Below, piece after piece: positions 1 to 7,219 of a stretch of DNA of 8,374 bases. This DNA comes from an uncultured Pseudomonadota bacterium. Lineage in GTDB: Bacteria; Bdellovibrionota_B; Oligoflexia; Oligoflexales; CAILAO01. How positions within the stretch are numbered: the first letter of the stretch is position 1; every line of letters starts with the position of its first letter. The stretch is from the NCBI GenBank assembly GCA_903832105.1, contig CAILAO010000989.1:1-8374 (forward strand), given 5' to 3'. The notes beneath the pieces were generated by a model, which was not told the origin of the DNA, ran no database searches, and saw only the letters and a program-made list of their open reading frames with translations. Made by a program: the position numbers and the translations under genes.

Positions 1-2
1 AA

Positions 3-359
3 GAGAAGCTCGTTACGGCTAATCTCCTAGTTATTAACAAGGATTATGTGGAGGTTAAATTTCTGGCGGATGATATACATGAACGTCAACTTTTCCCTAA
101 TAATTTTTTATATTCTGAAATGATAAAATGGGCAATAGGTCGCCAGGTAAAATTCATTGATTTAGGGGGTATACCCAATACAATGCGTTCCAATATCGAA
201 TTTAAAAAAAGCTTTGGCGCCAAGGAATATCCGCTTTACACTCACTACTTTTTCAGGAATTCGTGGCAAAAATTTATTTTTAAATTTAACCGGCGTCTCC
301 TTTATCTCAAGAAAAATCCAAAGCTAATTCTTAAGAAATTATTTTCAATAAAATCATGA
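3..359 (+). CDS. FemAB/GNAT-fold acyltransferase, C-terminal part (5' end off window)
   Basis: The reading frame is open from the left edge, so this is the last 118 or so residues of a longer protein; the GTG at 48 is internal to the domain and is not the start. The visible part matches the C-terminal half of the GNAT-like fold shared by FemAB aminoacyltransferases and BioF2-type acetyltransferases (Acetyltransf_6). It shows a beta strand (KLVTANLLVI), then LFPNNFLYSEMIKWAI, then the signature DLGGIP followed by FKKSFGAKEYPLYTHYFF near the end. FemAB enzymes add amino acids from aminoacyl-tRNA to lipid II, and relatives N-acylate sugars. Here, beside glycosyltransferases, acylation of a glycan or peptidoglycan precursor is plausible but the substrate is unknown. 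The tail is lysine/arginine-rich. The TGA stop overlaps the ATG of the GT4 gene (ATGA), which suggests translational coupling. Confidence 0.72.
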   Translation, partial: EKLVTANLLVINKDYVEVKFLADDIHERQLFPNNFLYSEMIKWAIGRQVKFIDLGGIPNTMRSNIEFKKSFGAKEYPLYTHYFFRNSWQKFIFKFNRRLLYLKKNPKLILKKLFSIKS

Positions 360-1507
360 CGTTGCTTTACTTAGTCAGCCAAAGATTGCCCACCGAAAAA
401 GCTTATGGCCGGCAAATAGCTAAGATGTGCTCAAAATTCGCCGATCTTTCGGGGGTGGATTTAGAATTAATTTATCCGACCCGGCATAATTTAATCAAAG
501 AGAGTTTTTTTGAATATTATGATATTAAGGATAATTTTCGGATTAGTAGAATTAGCGCTCCCGACTTTAATGCGCCGGGCTTTCTGGAGGTTTTAGCTTT
601 TGGTGTCAAAAATATAATTTCGGCTTTAATTTTGGCGCGAGCTGTCTTAACACGGCATCCCGATGTCGTTTATTCGCGTGAGGAATTACCCTTGTATATT
701 TTAAGTTTTTTCAGGAAAAATTTAGTTTTTGAATCGCACAAAATGCAGATACCAAGGAAATTTATGTATCGGCGATTCAAAAATAATGGAGTTAAGATAG
801 TCGCGATTGTGCAAGCCCTTAAAGATGATTTCTTAAAAATTGGTTTTGAGGTCAAGAATATTCTAGTCGCTCCAGATGGCGTTGATTTCGAAATTGTTAA
901 CAAAGAGGGAACTTCACCATCTGATAAGGGCACAGCCAGAATCTTATTAGGTTTGCCATCGGGCCAGAAACTGGCTGTCTATACTGGCAGTCTTTATAGA
1001 TGGAAGGGTGTTTATGTTCTGGCGGATGCGGCGAAACTCATGCCGGGTGTCCTATTTTTTGTTGTCGGGGGCGATGAGCGTGGCGATGAGGCCGAGTTTA
1101 AGCGTTATCTTGTTGAACAGCGCATAAATAACGTTAAGGTTACTGGCTATATTAAATCAGAAGAAACAGTTCGAAGTTATCTCGCTGCGGCCGATGTTTT
1201 AATTTTGCCCAATTCTGCGAAGGATAAGGTATCTCAAAAATATACCTCACCCCTCAAGCTGTTCGCGTATATGGCCTCGCGACGGCCAATTGTCGCTTCT
1301 GATTTGCCATCATTACGGGAGATTTTAAATGAAAACAATTCTATCTTAGTAAAGCCGGATGACGCCCTTGCTCTGGCTGAAGGTATTAAAAAAGTATTAA
1401 ATGATCCGGTGTCGGCTAGTCATATGAGCAATCTTGCTTTTGAAGATGCGAAACAGTATACCTGGGAGAAAAGAGCCGAGAGTATAATAAATTTTATGAA
1501 TAAATAA
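356..1507 (+). CDS. GT4 family glycosyltransferase (GT-B fold)
   Basis: This 383-residue protein has the usual length of a GT4 enzyme, a retaining GT-B glycosyltransferase that moves a sugar from a nucleotide donor to a lipid-linked or glycan acceptor at the cytoplasmic membrane face. The N-terminal acceptor domain (about 1-195) contains the loop YGRQIAKM near 17-24 and the interdomain APDGVD at 172-177. The donor domain shows YTGSLYRWKG at 209-218 (Arg215 and Lys217 in the diphosphate-binding position), VVGGDE at 236-241, AAADVLILPN at 277-286, TSPLKLFAYMAS at 297-308 and PIVASD at 311-316. The expected second glutamate of the EX7E motif is Ala304, and the first is Tyr296. The ATG overlaps the preceding stop and no Shine-Dalgarno is visible. 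The next gene begins 4 bases after the stop. The exact sugar and acceptor are not readable. Confidence 0.88.
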   Translation: MTLLYLVSQRLPTEKAYGRQIAKMCSKFADLSGVDLELIYPTRHNLIKESFFEYYDIKDNFRISRISAPDFNAPGFLEVLAFGVKNIISALILARAVLTRHPDVVYSREELPLYILSFFRKNLVFESHKMQIPRKFMYRRFKNNGVKIVAIVQALKDDFLKIGFEVKNILVAPDGVDFEIVNKEGTSPSDKGTARILLGLPSGQKLAVYTGSLYRWKGVYVLADAAKLMPGVLFFVVGGDERGDEAEFKRYLVEQRINNVKVTGYIKSEETVRSYLAAADVLILPNSAKDKVSQKYTSPLKLFAYMASRRPIVASDLPSLREILNENNSILVKPDDALALAEGIKKVLNDPVSASHMSNLAFEDAKQYTWEKRAESIINFMNK

Positions 1508-1511
1508 TTAT

Positions 1512-2228
1512 ATGTATAAGGAAAAAAAAATTAGTGTCATAATCCCAACATATAACGAGGAAGGAAGCATAAAGCAGGTAATTGAAGGTTTTTATGCCAC
1601 TGGTTATGTTGATGAGGTTATCGCGGTAGATAATAAAGCCAAAGGAAAGACGGCAGAGATAATCAACGCTACCAAGGCCACTCATATTAAAGAATACGAG
1701 AAGCTTGGCTATGGTCACGCGATTATGCGGGGACTGAATGAAGCGACGGGAGACCTATTGATTATATGCGAAGGAGATGGGACATTTTCTCCCGATGATC
1801 TTGAAAAATTTTTAATATACAGTCGGGATTTTGAGGTTGTTTTTGGCACCAGAACTTCCCGGGCGGCAATCTGGTCCGGCGCTTTTATGCCGTTTCCGGT
1901 TCGATTTGGAAATTGGGCGGTGGCTAAATTCCTAGAGGTGATTCACAATGGCCCGACCCTAACTGATGTCGGCTGTACCTATAAATTAATTTCTCGCTCG
2001 GCTTTAAATAAAATAAAAGACCTCTTCCTGTATTCCAAAGGTGACGGATGTTTTTCACCGGAACTGATGATTTGGATTCTTCGAAGAGGATTAAGGCCAA
2101 TAGAGATACCTGTTAATTTCAAAGAAAGAGTCGGTGAGTCTCAATACACGGGTGATACTTGGAAAGCGGCTAAGCTTGGATTTCGGATGTGCCTCCTTAT
2201 TTTGAAGTATAAATTTATTAAGATATAA
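1512..2228 (+). CDS. GT2 glycosyltransferase, polyprenyl-phosphate sugar synthase type (DPM1-like)
   Basis: The protein has 238 residues, typical of single-domain GT-A family 2 enzymes of the dolichol/polyprenyl-phosphate mannose or glucose synthase group. Visible motifs are ISVIIPTYNEE at 7-17, DEVIAVDN at 34-41 (Asp40 binds the nucleotide base region), GYGHAIMRGL near 66-75 and the metal-binding DXD equivalent EGDG at 87-90. FGTRTSR lies at 111-117 and TDVGCTYKLISR at 151-162, which corresponds to the acceptor-side region of this group. No C-terminal membrane helices are present, so it should be a peripheral cytoplasmic-face enzyme. It sits 7 bases ahead of a GT-C enzyme that uses lipid-phosphate sugars, which supports a role as donor supplier. 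One oddity is that the usual N-x-S-x-D-G-T stretch after Asp40 reads NKAKGKT. The family call is firm; the sugar is unknown. Confidence 0.87.
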   Translation: MYKEKKISVIIPTYNEEGSIKQVIEGFYATGYVDEVIAVDNKAKGKTAEIINATKATHIKEYEKLGYGHAIMRGLNEATGDLLIICEGDGTFSPDDLEKFLIYSRDFEVVFGTRTSRAAIWSGAFMPFPVRFGNWAVAKFLEVIHNGPTLTDVGCTYKLISRSALNKIKDLFLYSKGDGCFSPELMIWILRRGLRPIEIPVNFKERVGESQYTGDTWKAAKLGFRMCLLILKYKFIKI

Positions 2229-2235
2229 TTAGAAA

Positions 2236-3909
2236 ATGAACAAATGGTTCAATAAAAATAACATTATTTTTGGAGCTATTATTGTTGTGATGGCTGTTCT
2301 GCTTTTTCAAGGAGTGCACCAAATCTATCATCAAGACGAATACACCTGGGTAGGTCTTGTTGATCACAGTGATAAAATTGGATGGGATGTTCATCCGCCG
2401 GTAGCCTTGTCCTTGCTAAAAGTTACCGGTTACCTATTTGGTTATGGAAATCTGCGCGTTTTGCCGGCCTTTTTCGCAATTTTAAATCTCATCCTGCTCT
2501 ATTTTGTCTCTAAAAAATTGTCGGCCAACAAATCCGTGGCATTATTAGCCGGTTTTCTTTTTGCTTTTAATGTTTACAGTTTGATTGCCGGTTTGCAGAT
2601 AGATATAGACGGTGCCATTCTGCCGTTTTTCGTTTTGGCCTCCTACAATGCTTATTTACGCATCAGCGACAACAAAAGATTATGGTTTCCCATTTTTATA
2701 TTGTCATTGATAGGCGGCTTTTTGACCAAGTTGAGTTTTATTCTTTTTGTTGGGGCGCTCATCGTTGATTATTATCTTGCCCACAAACATGAAAACCATT
2801 TTCAGTTAAAAAAAATTGCGTCTTTGTCCGGATTGGCGCTGGTGCTTTTTGGTTTTGTAGCCTTGGCCTTCAATTTTTTCAGTCCCGATAAATTTAGTCA
2901 CGTGTTGACCTACGCGGGGGGTTTTAAGAGTTTTGATTTTCGTTCCCGGGCCTATCTGGACCTTGGTTTCAAGATTTTAAAGTCATTTGTTTGGCTTTCG
3001 CCGCTTCTGTTTCTGCCGGTATTTTATGCTTTGGCAAAACCAGACCTAAGACATAGATATCGTTTTTGGCTAATCTATCTTTTATTTAATTTTACTTTTT
3101 ACACTGTTCTTTTTGATTTTTCAAAATTAACTATTGAGAGATATTTTATGTTCACAATTGCCCCAGCGGCTATTATTGCGGCGGAAGTTCTATATCCTTT
3201 TTTTACAAATTTAAAGAATAAAAAATCCTACTTGTCTGTAGCTACGATTAGCATTATTTTGACTGGAATAGCAACTTTGGTTTTGTCTTTCAAGTACCAG
3301 ATTTTACCTCTGGACCCCAAAATTGCCTATTTTCATTACCTGAAATCTTTTAACCTGCGCTTTCTCATACCTTTTACCGGAGGTTCGGGCCCGATTGGTT
3401 TTTATTTTTCAGCAATGTTTATATTTTGGTTCTGGGCACTGATGTTTTTAGCCTTTGTCGGCTATCTTTTTTGGCGCAAAAAACAAAATCTGCTCTTAAC
3501 TATTATCGTTGTCGCCGGTTTAATTTATAATACCCTATTTATTATTGAATTTTTGCGGGGGTCATTTTATGGCAGTGTCCCTAATATTGCTCGGCAAACG
3601 GTTGACTACGTGAACACTGACCCAGATATTAAGCTTAACCAAGTTATCACATACTACAATATTGCTCCTTGGGATTTGAAAGTTAGCGGTAAGTATGCCT
3701 CTCGCTTCTATACGGCTCCGACGCGGGATTACTCCGCGACATTGACGAATTCCAGAGGTTATTATATGATTGTCGACTTTCCGGCGATTAGCAAAGATTC
3801 ACTCTATTGGCATCTGTTACAGCGGTGTCCAATTATAAAGCAGTTTGACGACAAAGATATCCACTCATATGTCTTTGATTGTCACCGCCTTCCCGCCTCT
3901 AAAAAATAA
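2236..3909 (+). CDS. Polytopic GT-C glycosyltransferase, PMT/ArnT-like (GT39/GT83-type)
   Basis: The 557-residue integral membrane protein starts with a membrane helix at about 11-26. The first outer loop carries the acidic pair Asp34-Glu35 (YHQDEYTW), followed by HPP at 53-55, the pattern typical of the PMT_2/ArnT superfamily that transfers a sugar from a polyprenyl-phosphate donor on the outer membrane face. Further hydrophobic segments lie roughly at 76-92, 100-118, 127-142, 150-180, 195-215, 250-267, 275-294, 303-323, 333-351, 385-412 and 419-439. ERYFMF at 301-306 matches the RY-containing segment common near the middle of these proteins. About 115 residues after the last helix form a probable extracytoplasmic domain with two cysteines (531 and 549) that could form a disulfide. 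It lies 7 bases after the polyprenyl-phosphate-sugar-type GT2. The acceptor, lipid glycan or protein, cannot be told. Confidence 0.85.
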   Translation: MNKWFNKNNIIFGAIIVVMAVLLFQGVHQIYHQDEYTWVGLVDHSDKIGWDVHPPVALSLLKVTGYLFGYGNLRVLPAFFAILNLILLYFVSKKLSANKSVALLAGFLFAFNVYSLIAGLQIDIDGAILPFFVLASYNAYLRISDNKRLWFPIFILSLIGGFLTKLSFILFVGALIVDYYLAHKHENHFQLKKIASLSGLALVLFGFVALAFNFFSPDKFSHVLTYAGGFKSFDFRSRAYLDLGFKILKSFVWLSPLLFLPVFYALAKPDLRHRYRFWLIYLLFNFTFYTVLFDFSKLTIERYFMFTIAPAAIIAAEVLYPFFTNLKNKKSYLSVATISIILTGIATLVLSFKYQILPLDPKIAYFHYLKSFNLRFLIPFTGGSGPIGFYFSAMFIFWFWALMFLAFVGYLFWRKKQNLLLTIIVVAGLIYNTLFIIEFLRGSFYGSVPNIARQTVDYVNTDPDIKLNQVITYYNIAPWDLKVSGKYASRFYTAPTRDYSATLTNSRGYYMIVDFPAISKDSLYWHLLQRCPIIKQFDDKDIHSYVFDCHRLPASKK

Positions 3910-3927
3910 TAAGTATCCTAGATTCAT

Positions 3928-4827
3928 ATGAGTAATCACTCAATAGTAATCGTTACCGGCAGTAGTGGACTGGTCGGATCCGCTCTGGTTTCTCATTTTG
4001 CCAAATTAGGATTTCAGGTCCGGGCTTTCCAGCGTGAGCCCCTTAAAACCAACAGTCCAGCGGTTGTCTATTATCCTTTCGATTTAAGCGATGTTCAGGA
4101 TAAGGGATTTGCCGGCGCTGATTATTTAATCCATTGTGCCTACCAGCCCGTTATCAGCAAACGTGAGAGAGAATCAGGCAAGAATATAGATATTGAAGGA
4201 ACCAAAAAAATAATTGCCCTGGCCAGAAAACATAACATCAAGATAATCTTTCTATCAACTGTATCCGCGCATCCGGGTGCTAGGTCTTACTATGCGAAAA
4301 ATAAATTATTGGCGGAGAGTTTGTTTGATACCAAAAAGGATTTGATTTTGAAACTCGGGCTTGTAATCGGAGAGAGCGGCGGACTTTTTGGAAAAATCGT
4401 ATCCAGTTTGAATAAGTATAAAATAGTGCCCTTGATTGGCGGCGGTCAGCAACACATTCAAACGTTAGCCCTAGATGATCTTTGCCGGATTACAGAATCG
4501 GGGATTAATAAAAATATTTCCGGTAAATACATGGTTGCCCATCCGGACGTGATTACAATGGAAGAGATATATAGAAAAACGGCAAGCCATATCGGGGCTA
4601 AACCATTGTTTGTACCGGTACCATGGACAATTACTTATCAATCCTCAAAAATAATAGAACAAGTAGGCTTAAAACTCCCGTTCACGGCGGAGAGTGTTCT
4701 GGGGCTCGGGGATATGAAAACTTTTGATATGACTCCGGGTTTAGCAGCGTTCGGGTTGAAAATTAAAGACTTCCAAACGACATTGAATCGATTAAATTTT
4801 GATAAGATTTTGAATAATGCCAAATAA
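3928..4827 (+). CDS. NAD(P)-dependent epimerase/dehydratase or reductase (extended SDR)
   Basis: This 299-residue protein has a Rossmann fold of the extended short-chain dehydrogenase family. The nucleotide-binding glycine motif GSSGLVG is at 11-17, Asp52-Leu53 follows a beta strand as expected for adenine binding, and IHCAY is at 68-72. LSTVSA at 109-114 supplies the serine and YAKNK at 122-126 supplies the catalytic Tyr-x3-Lys. The C-terminal part (about 170-299) is the variable substrate domain. In this neighbourhood the likely job is epimerisation, dehydration or 4-keto reduction of a nucleotide sugar, as in UDP-glucose 4-epimerase or dTDP-4-dehydrorhamnose reductase relatives. A lipid or quinone-type SDR cannot be excluded. 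The gene follows the GT-C gene by 18 bases without a clear Shine-Dalgarno, and its last 11 bases overlap the next gene. Confidence 0.85.
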   Translation: MSNHSIVIVTGSSGLVGSALVSHFAKLGFQVRAFQREPLKTNSPAVVYYPFDLSDVQDKGFAGADYLIHCAYQPVISKRERESGKNIDIEGTKKIIALARKHNIKIIFLSTVSAHPGARSYYAKNKLLAESLFDTKKDLILKLGLVIGESGGLFGKIVSSLNKYKIVPLIGGGQQHIQTLALDDLCRITESGINKNISGKYMVAHPDVITMEEIYRKTASHIGAKPLFVPVPWTITYQSSKIIEQVGLKLPFTAESVLGLGDMKTFDMTPGLAAFGLKIKDFQTTLNRLNFDKILNNAK

Positions 4828-5563
4828 TAACTCAGAAAAAATAAACAATCAGCCCGACCTATCAATCGTGGTTTTGTGTTACAAAAGCGGTAAAACAATA
4901 ATTCCTTATGTGGAACGAATGGAAAAAGAACTTCTAGAAGGGGGAATGGAAAGTTATGAATTGGTTCTGGTGGGAAATTATTTGACTGGAACTGACGACA
5001 GTACCCCCACTATAATTCATGAGTTGGCAAAAAATAATCCAAAAATAGTCTCTGTAACGCTGGAGAAAAAAGGGATGTTAGGTTGGGACGTGATAGAAGG
5101 ATTTAAAGTGACCAGGGGTAAAGCAATTGCTTTCATTGATGGAGATGGACAGATGCCCTCAGCGGATATCGTCCGACTATATAGAGTTCTCAAGAGCGGT
5201 GAATTCGATTTGGTAAAAACATTCCGTAAAACGCGGCTAGATGGAGCTTACCGACGGTTTATTTCCAACTGGTATAATTTTGTTTTTCATATTCTTTTCC
5301 CTGGCGCATCTTTTAGAGACGTAAATGCCAAACCGAAGTTAATGACCCGAGAAGCCTATAATAAGATGGATCTTTCCTGTGATGGCTGGTTCATTGATGG
5401 CGAGATTATGCTTGAATCTATGCGGCATGATATGAACGTGGCCGAAGTGCCCACGGTATTCCATAAAAACGAATGGCGGGGAAGTTTGGTCAAAGTTTGG
5501 ACAATTTTCGAATTTTTACAACAGCTGGCCAAATACCGGATTAAATACTGGTTTAATAAATAA
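4817..5563 (+). CDS. GT2 family glycosyltransferase
   Basis: The protein has 248 residues with a GT-A fold. LSIVVLCYKSG at 15-25 is the first strand and loop, YELVLVGNY at 47-55 replaces the commoner VDD-x-S form, and the metal site is DGDGQMP at 108-114. RDVNAKPKLMTREAY at 167-181 and GWFIDGEIM at 190-198 form the acceptor/catalytic half, and HKNEWRGS at 216-223 lies near the end. From memory, the combination of GNY, DGDGQ, DVN-K-K and NEWRGS marks a recurrent bacterial GT2 subgroup related to polyprenyl-phosphate mannosyltransferases, so the unusual GNY is probably normal for it. There are no membrane helices. The ATG lies inside the end of the SDR gene (11-base overlap), so expression is likely coupled. 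The sugar and acceptor are unknown. Confidence 0.85.
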   Translation: MPNNNSEKINNQPDLSIVVLCYKSGKTIIPYVERMEKELLEGGMESYELVLVGNYLTGTDDSTPTIIHELAKNNPKIVSVTLEKKGMLGWDVIEGFKVTRGKAIAFIDGDGQMPSADIVRLYRVLKSGEFDLVKTFRKTRLDGAYRRFISNWYNFVFHILFPGASFRDVNAKPKLMTREAYNKMDLSCDGWFIDGEIMLESMRHDMNVAEVPTVFHKNEWRGSLVKVWTIFEFLQQLAKYRIKYWFNK

Positions 5564-5569
5564 AATTTA

Positions 5570-6304
5570 ATGGAAGCCCAATCAATAAAAGAATATGAAA
5601 GACTGGAAAAATATTATTGGTGGTTTGTCGGCCGGCGCCGAATAATAGATAGGGTTTTAAAAAAGAATTTTTCGAGCCGGGCGTTAAAGATTCTTGATTG
5701 GGGATGCGGACCTGGCGGTAATTTTAATTTTTTAAGCAAATACGGCCAGGTCACGGGTGTGGACGCGTCAGAAGAAGCCATCAGAGATTGTGAAGACAAA
5801 GGTATTCGGAATGTGGTTAGGGCACGAGACATGAACGAATTTAAATCCGGTACCCAATTCGACCTTGTGACTAATTTTGATGTTTTGGAACACGTCCAAG
5901 AAGACGAGCAATTTCTTTTGGATTTGAAAAATTTTTTGATTCCAGGCGGTTATGCCCTGGTAACCGTTCCGGCCTATAAATTCTTGTGGTCCGGGCTGGA
6001 TGATGTGGTCGGGCACAAGAGGAGATATACCAAAGAAGAAATTTGCGGTAAATTCAGCCGTAGCGGATACAAAGTGGTCATGGCTTCATATTTTATCTTC
6101 TTTCTTAGTCCCGCTTTTATCTTAGTCAGGATATTCCAAAAGATGATGAAAACAAACATCAAGAATTTAAATCAATCCGTGATTGAGCTTCCGAAGTTTA
6201 TCAATCAGATTCTAATTTGGATTTTAAATTTGGAATCTTTAATAATTCCGCGCTTTAGCTTGCCGTTCGGCACTTCAATAATCGTGCTCGCTAAAAAACA
6301 ATGA
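5570..6304 (+). CDS. Class I SAM-dependent methyltransferase (Methyltransf_11/23 type)
   Basis: This 244-residue protein shows the SAM-binding motif I ILDWGCGPGG at 41-50, the acidic residue Asp65 (TGVDAS) that would bind the ribose of SAM, and FDLVTNFDVLEHV at 97-109 for motifs II and III. The segment VTVPAYKFLWSGLDDVVGHKRRY, roughly 131-153, is characteristic of a bacterial methyltransferase group often found beside GT2 enzymes. The N-terminal EYERLEKYYWWFVGRRR also fits that group. The C-terminal portion has hydrophobic stretches (about 172-189 and 208-226), so membrane association with a lipid-linked or polyprenyl substrate is possible. The gene starts 6 bases after the GT2 stop with no evident Shine-Dalgarno, and its TGA overlaps the next ATG. 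O-methylation of a sugar or lipid is an inference from context. Confidence 0.85.
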   Translation: MEAQSIKEYERLEKYYWWFVGRRRIIDRVLKKNFSSRALKILDWGCGPGGNFNFLSKYGQVTGVDASEEAIRDCEDKGIRNVVRARDMNEFKSGTQFDLVTNFDVLEHVQEDEQFLLDLKNFLIPGGYALVTVPAYKFLWSGLDDVVGHKRRYTKEEICGKFSRSGYKVVMASYFIFFLSPAFILVRIFQKMMKTNIKNLNQSVIELPKFINQILIWILNLESLIIPRFSLPFGTSIIVLAKKQ

Positions 6305-7092
6305 AAACAACCGATCAACAATTCGGGCTGCTTTTAAAAGACGCCTCTTTTGGTTTCAATTCTGAAACAAAAAATGATGAGGTGTCTAATTCCGCAAAAA
6401 CCATTATGAAACGATACCCCTGGCTTTATAATTTTATTAAAAAAACTGTCGGGCCGAGCCATTCGCCGGGGAATCGTTATAATCTTAAGAAACGCATCGA
6501 TGAATTGTTTGGGGATAAACTTGGCGGCAAAGTAGTTCTAAATCTTGGTTCGGGCACAAATCGCATTCATCCGGAAATTATCAATGTGGACCTGTTTCCT
6601 TTTAAGGGAGTTGATGTGGTGGCTGATATTTGCAATCTGCCATTTAAAGATAGTTCTGTTGACGGGGTAATCTGCGAAGACGTACTGGAGCATATCTCTC
6701 ACACCCATCGTTTTTTAAAAGAAATGTCCAGAGTGATAAAACCAAGCGGTACGTTCATTTTAAAAATTCCGTTTTTGTATCCATATCACTCTTCACCGGA
6801 TGATTTTTTCAGATGGACTAAGGATGGCATGATGCATACCCTTAAGGAATATAATTTTAGCGTCAAAAAAATTGGAGTCCACGGCGGTCCGATGGGTGCT
6901 TTGCAGGGGATTTTAATGCATGTTTTCGCAATCATGTTTTCTTTCGGTTCAAAAACCGCTTATTTTTTCCTTACCCAGTTTTTTATGGTGTTATTCTCAC
7001 CATTGAAATTATTGGATCCATTGTTCATGTTGTCCCCGTTTGCTCTGGATGTCGCCTCCGACATCTTTATTATCGCCGAGAAAAACAAGTAA
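6301..7092 (+). CDS. Class I SAM-dependent methyltransferase (Methyltransf_11 type)
   Basis: This 263-residue methyltransferase has motif I VLNLGSGTNR at 79-88 and the ribose-binding Asp97 in NVDLFPF. DICNLPFKDSSVDGVICEDV is followed by LEHI at 129-132, and SRVIKPSG at 143-150 precedes the next strand. PFLYPYHSSPDDFFRWTKDG at 157-176 is a pattern typical of glycan-locus methyltransferases that resemble the C-terminal half of larger glycosyltransferase-linked proteins. Residues 200-245 are hydrophobic and aromatic, suggesting membrane contact. The N-terminal 75 residues are a family-specific extension with HSPGNRYNLKKRIDELFG at 54-71. It is translationally coupled to the preceding methyltransferase through ATGA and is the last gene of the operon. 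It differs clearly in sequence from its neighbour, so the two probably methylate different positions or substrates; this is inferred. Confidence 0.85.
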   Translation: MKTTDQQFGLLLKDASFGFNSETKNDEVSNSAKTIMKRYPWLYNFIKKTVGPSHSPGNRYNLKKRIDELFGDKLGGKVVLNLGSGTNRIHPEIINVDLFPFKGVDVVADICNLPFKDSSVDGVICEDVLEHISHTHRFLKEMSRVIKPSGTFILKIPFLYPYHSSPDDFFRWTKDGMMHTLKEYNFSVKKIGVHGGPMGALQGILMHVFAIMFSFGSKTAYFFLTQFFMVLFSPLKLLDPLFMLSPFALDVASDIFIIAEKNK

Positions 7093-7119
7093 TAGAGTGG
7101 GGTTAAAAACGATTTTCCC

Positions 7120-7138
7120 AGCCATTGACAAAATGGCT
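7120..7138. promoter_or_regulatory. Inverted repeat overlapping the -35 box (possible operator)
   Basis: AGCCAT at 7120-7125 and its exact reverse complement ATGGCT at 7133-7138 flank a 7-base centre. The repeat lies directly over the -35 hexamer of the promoter for the 7232 gene. A regulator bound here would block RNA polymerase, so an operator is the natural reading. Only six base pairs match, and chance or a weak RNA hairpin at the end of the upstream operon are alternatives. No T-run follows, so it is not a convincing terminator. Confidence 0.35.
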
Positions 7139-7154
7139 ATTTGTATGCTATAAT
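7125..7154 (+). promoter_or_regulatory. Sigma-70-type promoter with perfect -35 and extended -10
   Basis: TTGACA at 7125-7130 and TATAAT at 7149-7154 are both exact consensus hexamers, separated by 18 bases. A TG one base upstream of the -10 (7146-7147) makes it an extended -10 promoter. The expected start of transcription is about 7161, giving a leader of about 70 bases before the GTG at 7232. Such a complete match points to strong transcription independent of the upstream operon. Confidence 0.85.
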
Positions 7155-7160
7155 ACGGGG

Positions 7161-7185
7161 GTGCGGTAAGGGAGGCCTTACTCAC
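7161..7185 (+). promoter_or_regulatory. Hairpin at the predicted 5' end of the mRNA
   Basis: GTAAGG at 7166-7171 pairs perfectly with CCTTAC at 7176-7181 around a GAGG loop, and GTG at 7161-7163 can pair with CAC at 7183-7185 to lengthen the stem. The structure begins at about the predicted +1 position, so the transcript would start with a stem-loop. In known bacterial mRNAs a 5'-terminal hairpin can protect against decay; that role here is inference. The purine loop (GAGG) also resembles part of a Shine-Dalgarno but has no start codon near it. Confidence 0.5.
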
Positions 7186-7219
7186 AGTTTCAGCTAGACC
7201 TTTCACATCTTAAACATTC

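Noticed and set aside
48..50. GTG at 48 as the start of the first gene
   Set aside because: The frame is open to the left edge and the upstream residues continue the acyltransferase domain, so the codon is internal.
670..933. Minus-strand open frame opposite the GT4 gene
   Set aside because: It is antisense to a well-supported gene, with no motif or ribosome-binding site.
7098..7120. Possible terminator after the last operon gene (TGGG pairing with CCCA)
   Set aside because: Only about four strong base pairs form and no T-run follows, so read-through into the next unit cannot be excluded and no terminator is called.
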